Assembly: GCA_033297075.1 (NCBI GenBank) | Contig: MU858111.1 | Location: 123,424-187,423 of the forward strand | Direction: 5' to 3' | Length of the DNA: 64,000 nucleotides | Source: Rhypophila decipiens | Taxonomy: Eukaryota > Ascomycota > Sordariomycetes > Sordariales > Naviculisporaceae | Part shown: positions 10,953-26,374 of the stretch, piece after piece | Layout of the letters: every line of letters starts with the position of its first letter | Numbering within the stretch: the first letter of the stretch is position 1 | Notes under the pieces: generated by a model | What the model was told of the DNA's origin: nothing | Seen by the model: only the letters and a program-made list of their open reading frames with translations | Database searches by the model: none | Position numbers and translations under genes: made by a program

Positions 10953-12522
10953 CTACCTAACAACGCCCTTCTCCCTCAACGCCCGAATCTGATCCTCCTC
11001 ATATCCCAGATGTTCCCTCAAAACCTCATCAGTATGCTGTCCCAGCGTCGGCGGCGGACTACGAACACTGGGCTTGGCTTCAGAGTACTTGACAGGCGAG
11101 TTGACGAGCTTGATCGGCCCGCACTGCTCGTGTTCTACCTCCACGACCATGTTTCTCGCCTTTGTGTGCTCATGTGTTAGTGTCGTCAGGACATCGTTGA
11201 CCGCCGCATATGGCATCCCGCTGCCCTCGAAAACCTCCAGCCACTCCTGTGTCGTCTTGGTGACGCTGATCTTCTCGATCTGGGCCTCTAGCTCGTCACG
11301 GTTCGCGACTCTCTGCGCGTTGATCTTGAACTTGGGATCCTCCTTCCATTCTGGTCGCCCGAGTCCATCGCATAATATACCAAACAGACGATCGTTGCCG
11401 CCGCCGAAGAGGACGTCGCCGTCCTTGGTCTTGAATGATCTGTATGGTACGATGGAAGCTGTTCATCATCCGTCAGCGCGAAGCAATATTTGATGCAGGG
11501 GCTAGCTTGGACATACGATGTGCTGTCCCCCAACGGCCAGTATCTGGTTTCCCGCTTACAAGGCAGCTACTTGCAATGTTGGCCAGTGTTGCGGTCTGAC
11601 AGTCGCTCAGACAGGCATCTATATGCTGTCCCCTGCCAATTTTTGCGCGGGCAAGGAGCGCCGCCATGATGCTGTTGCTCGTGTACAATCCGGTGGTAAG
11701 ATCGGTCACGGCCACGCCAACTTTGACTGGTGGGCCATCTCGGCTGCCTGTAATATGCATGAGGCCAAACTCGGCTTCCACCATGACATCGTACCCAGCA
11801 CGCTGCGAGTAGGGTCCCGTTTGGCCATATCCCGTGATGGAAGCGTAGATCAAAGCCGGGTTGATCTTGTGGATCGTCTCAAAGTCCAAGCCGTATTTCT
11901 TCAGGGCTCCGGGTATGTAATTCTCGACGAGAATATCGCACTTTGCTGCTAGCTTGTGAAGGATCTCTACCCCGGCCGGGTCCTGAAACGAGAGGGCCAA
12001 TGACTTTTTATTCCGGTTTACCTGAGGAGATGTCAACTTCTGAGCATGCCGGACGGTGCGATCTAGTATATACCCCGAGGAAGTAGGCCGACTCACCGGG
12101 TCCTTCTAAAGTCGACCCTTCCCTGTAAGTGGCATAAGGAGGGCCCCATGCTCTCGTGTCGTCGCCCCTCGTTGGGTGTTCTATCTTGATCACTTCTGCT
12201 CTCGGTGGATCTTAGTACTTGGATATTACCTTCTTCATTATCATGTTGCAACAACTCACCCGAGATCTCCCAGAATTTGTGTACAGTAAGGCTATATCGA
12301 GGCGGTCAGCATGGGGGCTTTGACACGGAACAGAAACAGCAGAAAAATTACCCCGGCAAGAACTCTTGTCATATCCAGGACTCTATATCCTTCAAGAGGG
12401 AGCGTCCCATCTGCCAAGCTTCGACCTGACGCATTAAACCACCGAGGTCTGTTTACTCGGACGGTCCCTTGTATACCCGCCCTTCGAGCAAGTGCCCATG
12501 ATCCTCTTGTAGCGTAATTCAT
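10953..12522 (-). CDS. Mitochondrial class III CoA-transferase (SUGCT-like, CaiB/BaiF family)
   Basis: Five exons: 12352-12522, 12260-12291, 12074-12200, 11517-12021 and 10953-11458, total 446 residues. The four introns are 60, 59, 52 and 58 nt, all GT-AG and all phase-consistent. Splicing restores family motifs: [10 protein letters not shown] joins [11 protein letters not shown] and then [24 protein letters not shown] follows, and the catalytic Asp is at about 188 in [11 protein letters not shown]. The family forms an enzyme-bound aspartyl-CoA thioester and moves CoA between carboxylic acids. The closest relatives by motif are succinyl-CoA:glutarate CoA-transferases, so lysine/tryptophan-derived glutarate metabolism is the likely setting. 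The Arg-rich, acid-free N-terminus ([11 protein letters not shown]...) is a plausible mitochondrial presequence. Exon 2 is only 32 nt. Confidence 0.9.
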
Positions 12523-13501
12523 TTCGTGGTCATTGGGAAATAAAAATCAGACGCCCAAAAGGAAGATGTAAACGAGAAACAAACGGAAAGCACCAATCTC
12601 AAGACAGAAGCAGGGAGGGAATTGATGGATGACGTCCGTGAAAGCCCGTGAATTCACCAACATTGGAATACACTGATTACGTACTATGATACCGCGGGAA
12701 GCCCCGCATCATCGCCGGAAGCCGACTAACAGAGAGGTTAGCACCGTTCTGGTTACGAAATGCGGCAATCATCGGATCTTGCTTGCAGGCCTCCCGAGAA
12801 CGGAGGTACATTTCAGAAGGATATATCCTTTGGGGGAGGATGGACATCTCATATCTTCAAATCCTTATAAACCATCATTGGATCAAGTCCCTCGTTATAG
12901 TATTTCTACATCTATACGGGGTAGTGCCTGTCGTTTTAGTGAGTGCAGCGCTGTTGACTGGTGAGTTTCCGAGCCTGTCAAAGGTTCCTTTAAGACACAG
13001 CTGTTAAGACATGTGGTTGAGGGCAGGAGGTGATTATGTGAAAGTTAGCGTTGACTAACAGCCGGCCCACGTAAGTACTTTGGCGTTTCAACCCGCTTTC
13101 AGCCGTTCAAGCCTCGCCCCACCCTGGCACCTGCTCCCGTCCCGCCCAAACCTTCTTGGCAACTTTTCTTTCCGCCACTTTCAACGCGTTTACATTCGAC
13201 GTCAGGTTTGATGTTTCTGTGAACCTTGACGGCGGAAACTACCAACCCTGCCGAGTCTCCATCACAATTTCTCTTGCGTCTTTCTTCTACACTTTGCACT
13301 GACAGAAGAATAAGAGGATATTTCACCTCGTCTGTTGGTCTATACCGGCTGAGGAAAATCTCCCTTCATTCCTCTCGACTAGGCATCCGTTGGAGCAGAG
13401 ACAAGTCGCTGCTTTCCTCCTCTACTAGACCAAAACGTCGAGTATAAAAACTTCAATCACTCCTCCACACAACAAAGCAACTGCACGAGAGCATCACCAT
13501 C
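12523..13501. other. Divergent promoter region
   Basis: These 979 bp lie between the CoA-transferase start (minus) and the SF3A2 start (plus). No protein-like frame was seen. The part from about 13080 is pyrimidine-rich, consistent with the SF3A2 promoter/5' UTR. Confidence 0.6.
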
Positions 13502-14443
13502 ATGGACTACCAAAACCGCGTTGGCTCCAAGTTTGGTGGCGGTGGTCCCGCTAGTCACTCGGCCACCAACGCTGATCGTCGTGAGCGCCTCCGAAAGCTC
13601 GCCCTCGAGACCATCGACCTCGACAAAGACCCCTACATCTTCAAGAACCATCTCGGTTCCTTCGAGTGCCGTCTCTGCCTCACAGTCCACCAAAACGACG
13701 GATCCTACCTCGCCCACACCCAAGGCAAGAAGCACCAGACCAACCTCGCCCGCCGCGCCGCCCGCGAGCAAAAGGAAGGCGGCAACAACGACAACATCGA
13801 TCCCCAGACCGGTCTCCCACGGGGCGTCGTAGGCGCCGGCTTCGCAGCTCTCGGCTTCGGCAGTTCCCGCAACGTCTTCATCAAGATCGGCCGGCCCGCC
13901 TACAAAATCTCCAAGGTCCGCGACCCCATGACCCGCCAGAACGGCATGATCTTCCAGGTCGAGTATCCCAAGATCAAACCCAGCATCGAGCCAAAGTGGC
14001 AGGTCATGTCGGCCTACGCCCAAAAGATCGAGGCCCCCGACCCAAACTACCAGTACCTCATCATCGCCGCCGAGCCCTACGAGACAATCGCCTTCAAGAT
14101 CCCCTCCCTCTCCCTCGACAATCGCGACACAGACAGACACTTCAGCTTCTGGGACCCTGATTCAAAAGAGTACTGGCTGCAGGTCATGTTCCAGACCGAA
14201 CGCGAGGCTCGCTTCAACGCCGCGCCGGGACTCGCCCCTCCTCCTTCTACTACTACTACCACCACCCCCACACCGCACACAATCACCGCACCTCCGACTA
14301 CAAATAGCAGCCTTCCTGCCTTCCCTGGCCCCTACAAGGGCCCCCCCATCCACCGCAACAACGCCGGACCTCCCGGGTTCGTTCCCACCGGTGCCAATGC
14401 CGCTCCTATCCCTCTCCATTATAACCAATACGACAGACGTTAG
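13502..14443 (+). CDS. prp11: Splicing factor 3a subunit 2 (Prp11/SF3A2)
   Basis: This is an intronless 313-residue protein starting at the ATG at 13502 in a strong context (atcATGGAC). It opens with the invariant MDYQNRVGSKFGGGG of SF3A2. A U1-type C2H2 zinc finger follows (C56, C59, H72, H78: FECRLCLTVH ... GSYLAHTQGKKHQ), then the conserved GRPAYKISKVRDP block and a Pro-rich tail. The protein is part of the SF3a trimer of the 17S U2 snRNP and acts in the nucleus at prespliceosome assembly. GC-rich third codon positions suggest high expression. Confidence 0.95.
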   Translation: MDYQNRVGSKFGGGGPASHSATNADRRERLRKLALETIDLDKDPYIFKNHLGSFECRLCLTVHQNDGSYLAHTQGKKHQTNLARRAAREQKEGGNNDNIDPQTGLPRGVVGAGFAALGFGSSRNVFIKIGRPAYKISKVRDPMTRQNGMIFQVEYPKIKPSIEPKWQVMSAYAQKIEAPDPNYQYLIIAAEPYETIAFKIPSLSLDNRDTDRHFSFWDPDSKEYWLQVMFQTEREARFNAAPGLAPPPSTTTTTTPTPHTITAPPTTNSSLPAFPGPYKGPPIHRNNAGPPGFVPTGANAAPIPLHYNQYDRR

Positions 14444-15630
14444 GGACGCCACCCGCATCCGTATGCCTATCACCCTCTACGGATACCCTGGGCCTAGATA
14501 CGGATAAGCGTGGTTGGGTTGTATCTTGTTATTCTTGGAGGAGAATATCTTTGGGGGATGAGTTGGACGTTTTATTTTGACGACATGTGCCGTTCATTGG
14601 GCAAGATTGAGGCATATGTCTTGCTCTCTGGCTAGCTTTTGATCTCGTTAGCAGAAGCTGGAAGATCTTGGGCAAGTTATATCAAGGGATTTGGTATGCA
14701 TTGTGGATTATTATCATGTACGAGTCATGAACTGTATATATCTCTGTGTTTTTATGTTTGTTGTTGTCGTTGGCGTTAACGGGACCAGATACGGGTGGTC
14801 AGTCAGATTGGGAAAAACTCGGTGCCTATCTGGAACATTATTATACCCATCAGAGCAGAGCGAATAATTACAATAGCTTCTAGGTACAATCCCTTGCTTG
14901 GTGATTTCCTTTCCGAGTGCTTGTTTCTTGATTCCAACGTGCAGAGTAGTTATAAACGGTATAGCGGAGGACGTCCATCCGTGAGATAGACAAGTCACAG
15001 AAAATAAAAGGAAGCGTTGACAAGAAGAGGTGACAGGAGATGATGGTGTTTATTTCTTTCGACGTGCACACAGAAACTGCTCTCTGGTGTCTGTCTCGGC
15101 ACAAACTGTATCTCATCCATCTACCTACTCACGCCTGCGTACGTACCGCCTTCTTATAGACGATCGACAGTAGAATGCAAGGCGGTGCTTTCAAAACTAC
15201 CAACCAGTGCCAGATCAAGGCACACCGTGTGTCCCATCCCATAGCCCGTCCACACAGGCCCCAAGAACTCGTTCAACTCCCATTTGTTTGATGGTTATCT
15301 TCCTGACCAACTTGTCCATCTTGTATGACAACCCATCCATCCAGCCAGCTAGCTCGCACAAATGCAACAAAGGTTTTCCGCATATTGATGCCAACGATAA
15401 CAAACCATGAACGATAGAAAAGGTAGCTAGCAACCAAGCACTCAACCTTTCAACAACGAGCCAACCATCCATATCTCAGGTAGATACCATAGATACCCTC
15501 CCCATGTACTTTGCTCATCTCCCTTGCCGTTCCAAAAAAGATTTCGAGAACGACAGACATAGACACCTAGGCCAGACCAGACTATATATACCAACTTCCA
15601 ACTTTTGGATTCGATTGGAAACAAAACGAA
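14444..15630. other. Convergent 3' region of SF3A2 and COT1
   Basis: Both flanking genes end toward this 1.19-kb stretch. I see only UTR-like sequence and no coding frame. Confidence 0.6.
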
Positions 15631-19599
<3,969 letters not shown>

Positions 19600-21068
19600 A
19601 TGGCCGACCCGGCGCCCCCTCCACCGCCGGCTCAGCCAACGGCTAGTGCGGTAAGTCCTCCCTAGTGGCGTGACGATGCGGCTCTCTGTAAATGTCTATA
19701 GACGTTGTGCTCTCATCCGAACTTGGGACTAATACGACCATGTAAATGCAGGCCCCCAAGGCTCCTCCGCCTCGTAATCCTGCCCTGCGCATGCTCGGCC
19801 TCCCAGCCCTACCCAGAAAGCTTCCTTCCCGGAACTGGATGATCTTCTGGACCGTCACAACGAGCATCACGGCGGCTATCATCTACGACCGCAGAGAAAA
19901 AGACAGGGCGATCGCAAAATGGAAGCACACAGTCGAACATTTAGCCAAGCAGCCAGTCCCAGGCTCTGGCGTGATGGCCAGCCTCGCCGAGCCGCGCAAA
20001 CTCACCATCTTCCTCTCGAGCCCGCCCGGTGACGGCCTGCGCGTCGCCCAAGATCATTACACCGAGTATGTCAAGCCGATCCTAGCAGCGAGCGGTCTGG
20101 ACTGGGAGTTTGTGCAAGGGCGCAGAGAAGGCGACGTGCGGGCGGTAATAGCCGAGCGGGTGCGCAAGGCGCGTCGCGCGCAGGAATCCAGCCCAGAACA
20201 AGAACCCGGCAGTCAACCCACAAGGGACGAGCTCATCCAGATGCACCGCCGGGAGCGTGGCATTGACGAATACCAGGGAATCCGTGGTGACGTGGTTATC
20301 GGAAGGCACACATGGAAAGAGTACGTTCGGGGTCTGCACGAAGGCTGGCTGGGCCCTCTCACGCCGCCTCCTGTCCCTGAACCCCCTCTAGTAGACGAGG
20401 CTACGACCGACTCGGACGAAGAGAAGAAGCCCGCCGAGGAAGAGCCAAAACCCAAGCGTCCTCCCCAGATCAAGCCCTACAACACAACAAACGACTACCC
20501 AGCCGAATCCCTCCCCTTACTGGCCCCCGCACACTTTGCCCCATCGGCGCCCATCCGCGAGCCCCATATCCTCGGATTCCTCAACACCCCGACCCGTATG
20601 TACCGCTTCTTCAACCGGCGCAAACTAGCCGACGAGATCGGCCGCGAGGTCGCAGCCGTATGTCTCGCCACCTACCGCGACTATCGCGAACTCCCGCAAG
20701 ACGAATCCACCCTCTCAGACCCAGACAACACCCACAAGTACGAACAACAAAAGGAATTGGAGTGGGAAGAGAAGGACTGGGTCAAGAAGATCTGGAAAGA
20801 TCCGAAGCCTGACGACGAAGAGGCCAAGGAAATCACGGAAAGAATCTGGACCAAGCCGGTGGTGATGGATCCTAGGATTGCGACCCGGATGCGCCGCTTT
20901 GAGATTGATCCCGAGGACGAGGCTCGCGCGAAGCAGATTGTTGTGCCTGAGGAGGAGGTCGAGGGGTGGACCAAGGGCAAGTTGAGGCAGTTGTTTCGCT
21001 GGGGTGTGGCCAAGGTTGCGGGGCCCAAGGAGAAGCATCCTTGGGAAATTGACAACATTGACGAGTAG
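19600..21068 (+). CDS. tim54: TIM54, TIM22 inner-membrane translocase subunit
   Basis: Exon 1 is 19600-19650 and encodes MADPAPPPPPAQPTASA. A 101-nt intron (GTAAGT...AATGCAG) follows, then exon 2 at 19752-21068; the product is 455 residues. After a Pro-rich presequence-like start there is one membrane segment at about residues 46-62 (WMIFWTVTTSITAAIIY). The conserved Tim54 body follows, with LTIFLSSPPGDGL, HYTEYVKPILAASGLDWEF and LGFLNTPTRMYRFFNRR. Tim54 is an inner-membrane subunit of the TIM22 complex that inserts carrier proteins. A long acidic/Pro segment interrupts the middle, as is common in filamentous-fungal homologues. The start is fixed by the spliced first exon: the downstream exon has no upstream in-frame ATG of its own that would give a better N-terminus. 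Confidence 0.93.
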
Positions 21069-21493
21069 ACAGACTGATAACGAAACGCTGCAGCTGGGGA
21101 TATCAGATGTCGTCCGGATTTTCGTTGTCGTACGTACGTATACTGTAAAAACATGTAACATTAGGTGATAGAAATTGGCTGGCTATTTGCATGTGTAGTT
21201 GGTTGGGTCCATAGCTTGAATCACCTCCCCTGATTAACTTGGTAGCCACTCTTGGGGTCTACTTTTTAATATATATTATATCTCTTCTCAAAACCAACCG
21301 AGAATGGTGTACAAACACTGGATGAGATTTTTCTGGCATTCTGAACGCAAACTGGTCACGTTAAAAAGTAGGACGGGATTGATGGACAACACAGAACACC
21401 TGCTCCCTTCATACAGGGCTCTGGTTGGTTGTGTATTTACTATTCATGTTTGGCATCAAGGGAGGTCGACAAGTATATAAAATATGCCCGCCG
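21069..21493. other. Convergent 3' UTR region
   Basis: This short gap lies between the TIM54 stop and the stop of the minus-strand Fyv6-like gene. It is AT-rich near 21260 (atatattatat) and no gene was seen. Confidence 0.6.
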
Positions 21494-22492
21494 TCAATCA
21501 TCGTCTTCGTCGGAAGATCCATACCCAAGTATTAGCCCGCCCAGTCCGCCACCACCAGAAGAAGCACTTGTCCCCGTCTTGGTCGTCGTCGTCGGCTTAC
21601 TTGCTCCCACAACAGCAACAGCAGGTTTAACCTCCTCTGCCTTTGCCGTAGAGCCAGTCGACGGCCCCTGTTCAGCAACCGTCGTAGCCTGACTCTTGTC
21701 CCTTTCTGCCGTTTCCTTCTCTGGATCCTGTCCCTCCCCAGATGTCTTTTTCCTAACCAACATCCTCTTACTTTTCCCTTCCCCCTCATGCTGCTGCCCC
21801 TTCCTTCTTCTCTTCCGCCCCTCAAACGTAACTTCCATCTCCTCCCCCTCCTCATCACTCTTATTCCCGCCCATCTGCTGCGCCCTCCTAAACAAATCCA
21901 ACCCCTCCTCCGTCTCCCTCCGTATTCGCTGCTCCTCGGCGCGCTTCCTCATAAGCACCTCGTCCAGAAAATCAATCTCGTCATCGTCCAGCGCCCGAAA
22001 CTGGTTCTTGATCTTGTTGGCTTCCTCAAACGCCGCCTGTTTGGCTGCTTTATTCGCTTGCAGGACTTCATATAGGGACTTTTCTTCTGCACCGGCTGCA
22101 GCTGCTTTTCTTTTGGCTTGTAAGCGGTTCTCGCGTTCTTGGGCTAGTTGGGTTTCTACGGCGAGCCATTCTGCTGATTTGGGGTTTAATGGCTCTTCTG
22201 GTTGGGATGGTGAAGTTGATGCTGGTACTGGGATGGATGGTTTCTGAGTTGGAGGAGGTGGTGGTGACATCGATGCCGTCAACGGTGCTGCTGACTTCAA
22301 GGCTGAGCTACCACTGGCGGTAGGGTCTTTCTCTGTAACTCCGACTGGAATTTTTGTCAACGACGACGACGACGCGAGAGGCGGTGGTTTTGAGGCCGCC
22401 GTGGTGGTAGAAGTAGCAGGCGCCGGCGCCGCTGGCTGAGCAACGCCAGCCTCGACGGCGAACGAGCCGGCTGAGACGAACCGTGATGACAT
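21494..22492 (-). CDS. Fyv6/FAM192A (NIP30) domain protein
   Basis: This is an intronless 332-residue protein. The family's N-terminal signature is split by a low-complexity insert: RFVSAG at the start, then from about residue 100 to 205 a helical charged block (SAEWLAVETQLAQERENRLQ, SLYEVLQANKAAKQAAFEE, NQFRALDDDEIDFLDEVL). The DDEIDFLDEV core is diagnostic of the FAM192A/Fyv6 N-terminal domain. In budding yeast Fyv6 acts in the spliceosome at the second step; in animals FAM192A binds the PA28-gamma proteasome activator. Nuclear location is likely. The C-terminus is Lys/Arg- and Ser/Gly-rich and ends in SSDEDDD. Confidence 0.85.
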   Translation of the reverse strand: MSSRFVSAGSFAVEAGVAQPAAPAPATSTTTAASKPPPLASSSSLTKIPVGVTEKDPTASGSSALKSAAPLTASMSPPPPPTQKPSIPVPASTSPSQPEEPLNPKSAEWLAVETQLAQERENRLQAKRKAAAAGAEEKSLYEVLQANKAAKQAAFEEANKIKNQFRALDDDEIDFLDEVLMRKRAEEQRIRRETEEGLDLFRRAQQMGGNKSDEEGEEMEVTFEGRKRRRKGQQHEGEGKSKRMLVRKKTSGEGQDPEKETAERDKSQATTVAEQGPSTGSTAKAEEVKPAVAVVGASKPTTTTKTGTSASSGGGGLGGLILGYGSSDEDDD

Positions 22493-25315
22493 TACGACGT
22501 GGGATCCAAGTCGATGTCCGGCTTGGTATTATGAGAAACGTTTCTCACTCAGGCACTCAATGCGATCTGCCTGCGTTTCCTTTGTGCTCTATTCCCGCCT
22601 GGGGAGCAGCACCTCAAGCGGTTCAGGTGATATCAAATGGAACTTTGTCCAAATCCAGTTGAACGTTTGTCTTGACGAGTCGAGTCAGAACCCCCAAACG
22701 ACCACTTCTGACTAGTAGAAAGAGTACGGATCAGCCGACGGATAGGACGTGTGAATTATTCGGACGTGACTGGGCTAATATCTGACGCCGTGATTTGGGA
22801 TGGTATCTCCGTGGTTGGTAGTGGTTTGCTTCAGTCCGCCCAGTAAAAGAAAGAAAGCAGCGGGAAGGTTTGATGGCTCGTATTACTTGTGAAAGATGAA
22901 GGACCTTCAATCTGACCAAATCCTTGTTACCAAGTCGGAAAAAAAAAAACGGAGAGCTTGCCGGCTTTGGCTGGTGATGTCTAATGTCAAGGTGTGTGGG
23001 GGACCTGATTCGTGGATTGGAGGTTTCGACAGCAAGGGCAAAGTGGGGCGGGCTGGCGGAACTCGAGCGGTCTGTGTACTTTCCGACTTGGACAGCTTCA
23101 GACCAACTCGGGGAACATCAAGGCGAGATATTCCAGATGAGGTAATTTCAAATTCTCTCATTTTTCTCGTACAAGTACAGACATCACATAATAGCATAAG
23201 GGCATACAGATCAAAGATGGGGAAGTGAATATATCGTATTTAATGTTTTTACGTTATTTTCTTTCATCTTCTTTCCCCCAAGCCAAGTCCCGGTGTTCGA
23301 GTCTTGGTTCCAGCTTCTCTGCGACTTCCTCCTCATCCACCACGTCCCCCGACGCCTTCCCAACCTGCTTCCAGCCAGCACAGCACCTCCGTGCTTCCAT
23401 CCGCAAGAGAAAGAGACTGAAACCAAACCGCCAGGCAACGCAAGGGAGAAAGAAAATGCCATTTTTCAACTTCCCCTCAACCTCCTTCCATCTTCGCCAT
23501 GTGCTTCATGGGAAGAAATAAACACCATGAGACTACTAATAGTAATGACATCAAACCAATCAACAAACCGGCTATGCCATCCACGAAAAGCAACAAACGA
23601 AACAAGAAGATAAACCCCCGTTGACACCTCAAAGACTCCAAACCTCTCCATGACTGACGTATCTTTCTTGATAACATGAATCTCCGAATAAACAAGCTTC
23701 CCATCACGAAGATGATGATGGGTAACGAGAACGAAGTTGAACAATAGAAAGAAATTGCCCCCATAAAAAAACGTCATAAAACGGGGAATATGTAAACTGG
23801 AAAAGAATAAAAGTGCAAAGGTGTATAACGAGAAGGAAAAGTAAAACAAATGAAACAATGAAGCACAAAATGCCAATCCAAGCAAATATATGAACATGTT
23901 AACCCAAAGGGTCAAAAAGCAAACACCGGGTCTTCATGATTTGTGTCTCCTCTTTTCAATGAACCTGAAACCAGAAAGTTTTGTTGTTGACGTCTTTCCC
24001 CGTGAACGAAAATGCCGCTTTTAATCCGGCAAGAAACCCATCGAATGGAAGGCGCAGGGCAGGTGCTTGGGCGGAGGGAAAGAGCTAGTAAATGGTGCTT
24101 GCTATGTCGCTCCGTTGTGGTAAAATTGAACCGCCCGTGACAACGCTCGTGATTATAATATAAAGAAAGAAAACAAGGCGGGATAAAACCAAGCAATATG
24201 CCCCAATCCCAATTTTTACCCAGGACAAGCAAAATTTGCCATGTGAACCCATCTCAAAGACCCGAAATTTTGTTGACCACGCATTTCCCATGCCAGACAT
24301 GGAACAGAAAACCCATCTGGCATCCATATAAAATCGCACCGTGTATGTAGGTCCGAAGCCCCGTTGATAACTTTTAGCATGTCGACAAAAACAGTAGTAA
24401 AAATCCCCTTTTGCTCATTTGACGTGGTGCTGAGACCACTGACCGTCTTGAACGCCTTGGCTGCTGCCAGAAACTTGGGCTGGCAGATGGTCCGCGGGGT
24501 GGGTAAAGAAAAGGAACAAATGAAACCAAACGCAGATTGAACCTCCAAACATAGTCTGGAGAAATTACAAAGCGCCGAACAGCCGAAAGCCCACCCGTCC
24601 TCTCGCCAAAAAGGAGATGACACAATCGTCTGCAACAGTGCGCAACGAATATCGCCCGAGGGTCCCCGCTTTGCGTTGTCCAGACAGCACAGCTCCCCGT
24701 AGATGATAAGCCCGTGGTGGATCTGTGAAGCTGGGTGGAAGCCGGTCGTGTCGTCAATAGCCGAAAGGTGCGTCGTCGTCTCGAAATCAGATCACCACGG
24801 TGTGCCGAGTGGTGCGAAGTCCGCGGCGGCTGGAATTAAGACCAAGGCGGCAAGCATGAAAGAAAAAAAGAAAAGTCGGCCGATTCTATAGAAAAAGGAA
24901 TCCGGAAAAGCAAAGCAATGGTATTGAGGTCCAGAACGCCAGTCAATGAGATTTACCCCAACCATGTATAACGAGCAAAAGAAAACCAAATCAAACTCAT
25001 TAATCGAAATTGGTGGTGCCGATGTGGTCGAAACCTTTTTCAAATCTTTCAAAACATGTCCGCCCGTGACCACCACCGTAGACCGATGCTCTGAGCGGGC
25101 AGACAGGGTGGACATGTTTTGCAAGAAGGGTCCAGGCCGTTCGTCAATCCGGGTATCTGAATGCAATTTATAGATTCTCCAATGTGCCTGTAGGGAAAGG
25201 AACGAAGACTCCGGGATTTGGAATATGCAGTACGAAAACAGGGCGATGCACCTTAGTCGCACCCACGAGGGCCGTACCTCAACGCCGAATGATGCAAAAC
25301 GCCGTCTCTCAGTGC
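22493..25315. other. Long non-coding interval
   Basis: In these 2.8 kb between the Fyv6-like start and the cyclin stop no frame shows recognisable protein features. The part near 22493 is promoter of the minus-strand Fyv6-like gene; the A-rich plus strand from about 23500 to 25000 is compatible with a long cyclin 3' UTR. Confidence 0.5.
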
Positions 25316-26374
25316 CTAACCAACCACGGGCTGACCATAGGCGTGACCGGCAAAGTACGGCCGCTGCGTGGTGTGAGGGCTTACGCAGCTGGCGCAGTTG
25401 CAGTCAGCAACACCCGGGTGGTCCCAGATGTTGTGGTAGTTGCCGTTGTAGTATGAAGGGTAGTGGGAAGGGGTGCGAGAAGCATGGCCTCCGTGGAAGG
25501 CATTGTAGACGGGAGGCTGCTGCTGATAGTGTCTCGGGGCGGTACCGTTGCAGTCGATCGCACGATCAAACCACTCGGTATAATGGTTGTTGGCCGAGGT
25601 CGCCGAGTTGACATATTCCGGTGTTCCGTAGCCAGAATCCGGGGGAGTGAGGGGTGCCGACTGCGGCCATGCCACGGGATAATTCCAAGCAGCCTGTTCA
25701 CGCCGATACGCAGCATGTTGCGGGGCCTGGTTGTTCTTCATGCTCGAGAGTCGCTCATAACGCTCAAACTCGGCAATCTGCTGCTGGTGCCAAGTCTGCA
25801 GGTAGGGATTCCGTGGCCGGGCAAGGTCTGTCTCGATGGGAGTGACAAGAGCAGCCAAGCGCTCCCGGCTTGCCTGAGCCTGCTTTCTCTTCTTGTTACT
25901 CTGCCACTGCTCCCAGTCGTTCAACCAGGCCTTGTATTCGTTGCTCTCGTCAAGATTGACATAGAGCTCCCAGTTCATCGCAGAGAGCCACTCATATTCC
26001 ATAGCGTTGAGCTCCTTGACTTGGATTCCACTAACGTCTGACCACGACTTATTCTGGAAGGTGTTATCGTCGAGGAACTTGCTTCCGAGGAGGAGAGCGA
26101 CCGTGAGCATGCGCCAGATCTTTCCGTCGCTGAGCCCGTTCCGATCCGACGCGTTCAGAGTATAGACACGCCTCGACAGATAGTTCATTCCAAGGAGGAT
26201 GGTGGTGGTGGGAAGCCGGGTCGAAGACAATATCTGCGACACGAACTTGAGGAAGTCGCGGTTGCAGATGTCCATGGTGCTCTGCGGCTTGACCAGTCTC
26301 ATGGTCAACTCGGTCACATACTGGGCCATCAACTCGACCTCGTAGTCAAGGACAGCGCAAACACCTCCAGCCAT
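25316..26374 (-). CDS. Pcl/Clg1-type cyclin
   Basis: This is an intronless 352-residue protein starting at the ATG at 26374. The cyclin box occupies about residues 36-138: CNRDFLKFVSQILSSTRLPT, TTILLGMNYLSRRVY, WRMLTVALLLGSKFLDDNTF and ELNAMEYEWLSAMNWELYV. This arrangement (LLGSKFLDDNT, NxMEyEfL) is that of Pho85-partner cyclins of the Pcl/Clg1 group rather than mitotic cyclins. The remainder is Gln/Tyr/His/Pro-rich and disordered, and ends in a segment with CNCASC. It probably activates a Pho85-like CDK in polarity or nutrient control. Unusually long gene-free flanks on both sides suggest long UTRs or extended regulation. Confidence 0.85.
   Translation of the reverse strand: MAGGVCAVLDYEVELMAQYVTELTMRLVKPQSTMDICNRDFLKFVSQILSSTRLPTTTILLGMNYLSRRVYTLNASDRNGLSDGKIWRMLTVALLLGSKFLDDNTFQNKSWSDVSGIQVKELNAMEYEWLSAMNWELYVNLDESNEYKAWLNDWEQWQSNKKRKQAQASRERLAALVTPIETDLARPRNPYLQTWHQQQIAEFERYERLSSMKNNQAPQHAAYRREQAAWNYPVAWPQSAPLTPPDSGYGTPEYVNSATSANNHYTEWFDRAIDCNGTAPRHYQQQPPVYNAFHGGHASRTPSHYPSYYNGNYHNIWDHPGVADCNCASCVSPHTTQRPYFAGHAYGQPVVG

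Noticed and set aside
13457..14140. 227-codon minus-strand ORF with Gly/Val/Leu/Asp-rich composition
   Set aside because: It is the antisense shadow of SF3A2, caused by GC-rich third codon positions.
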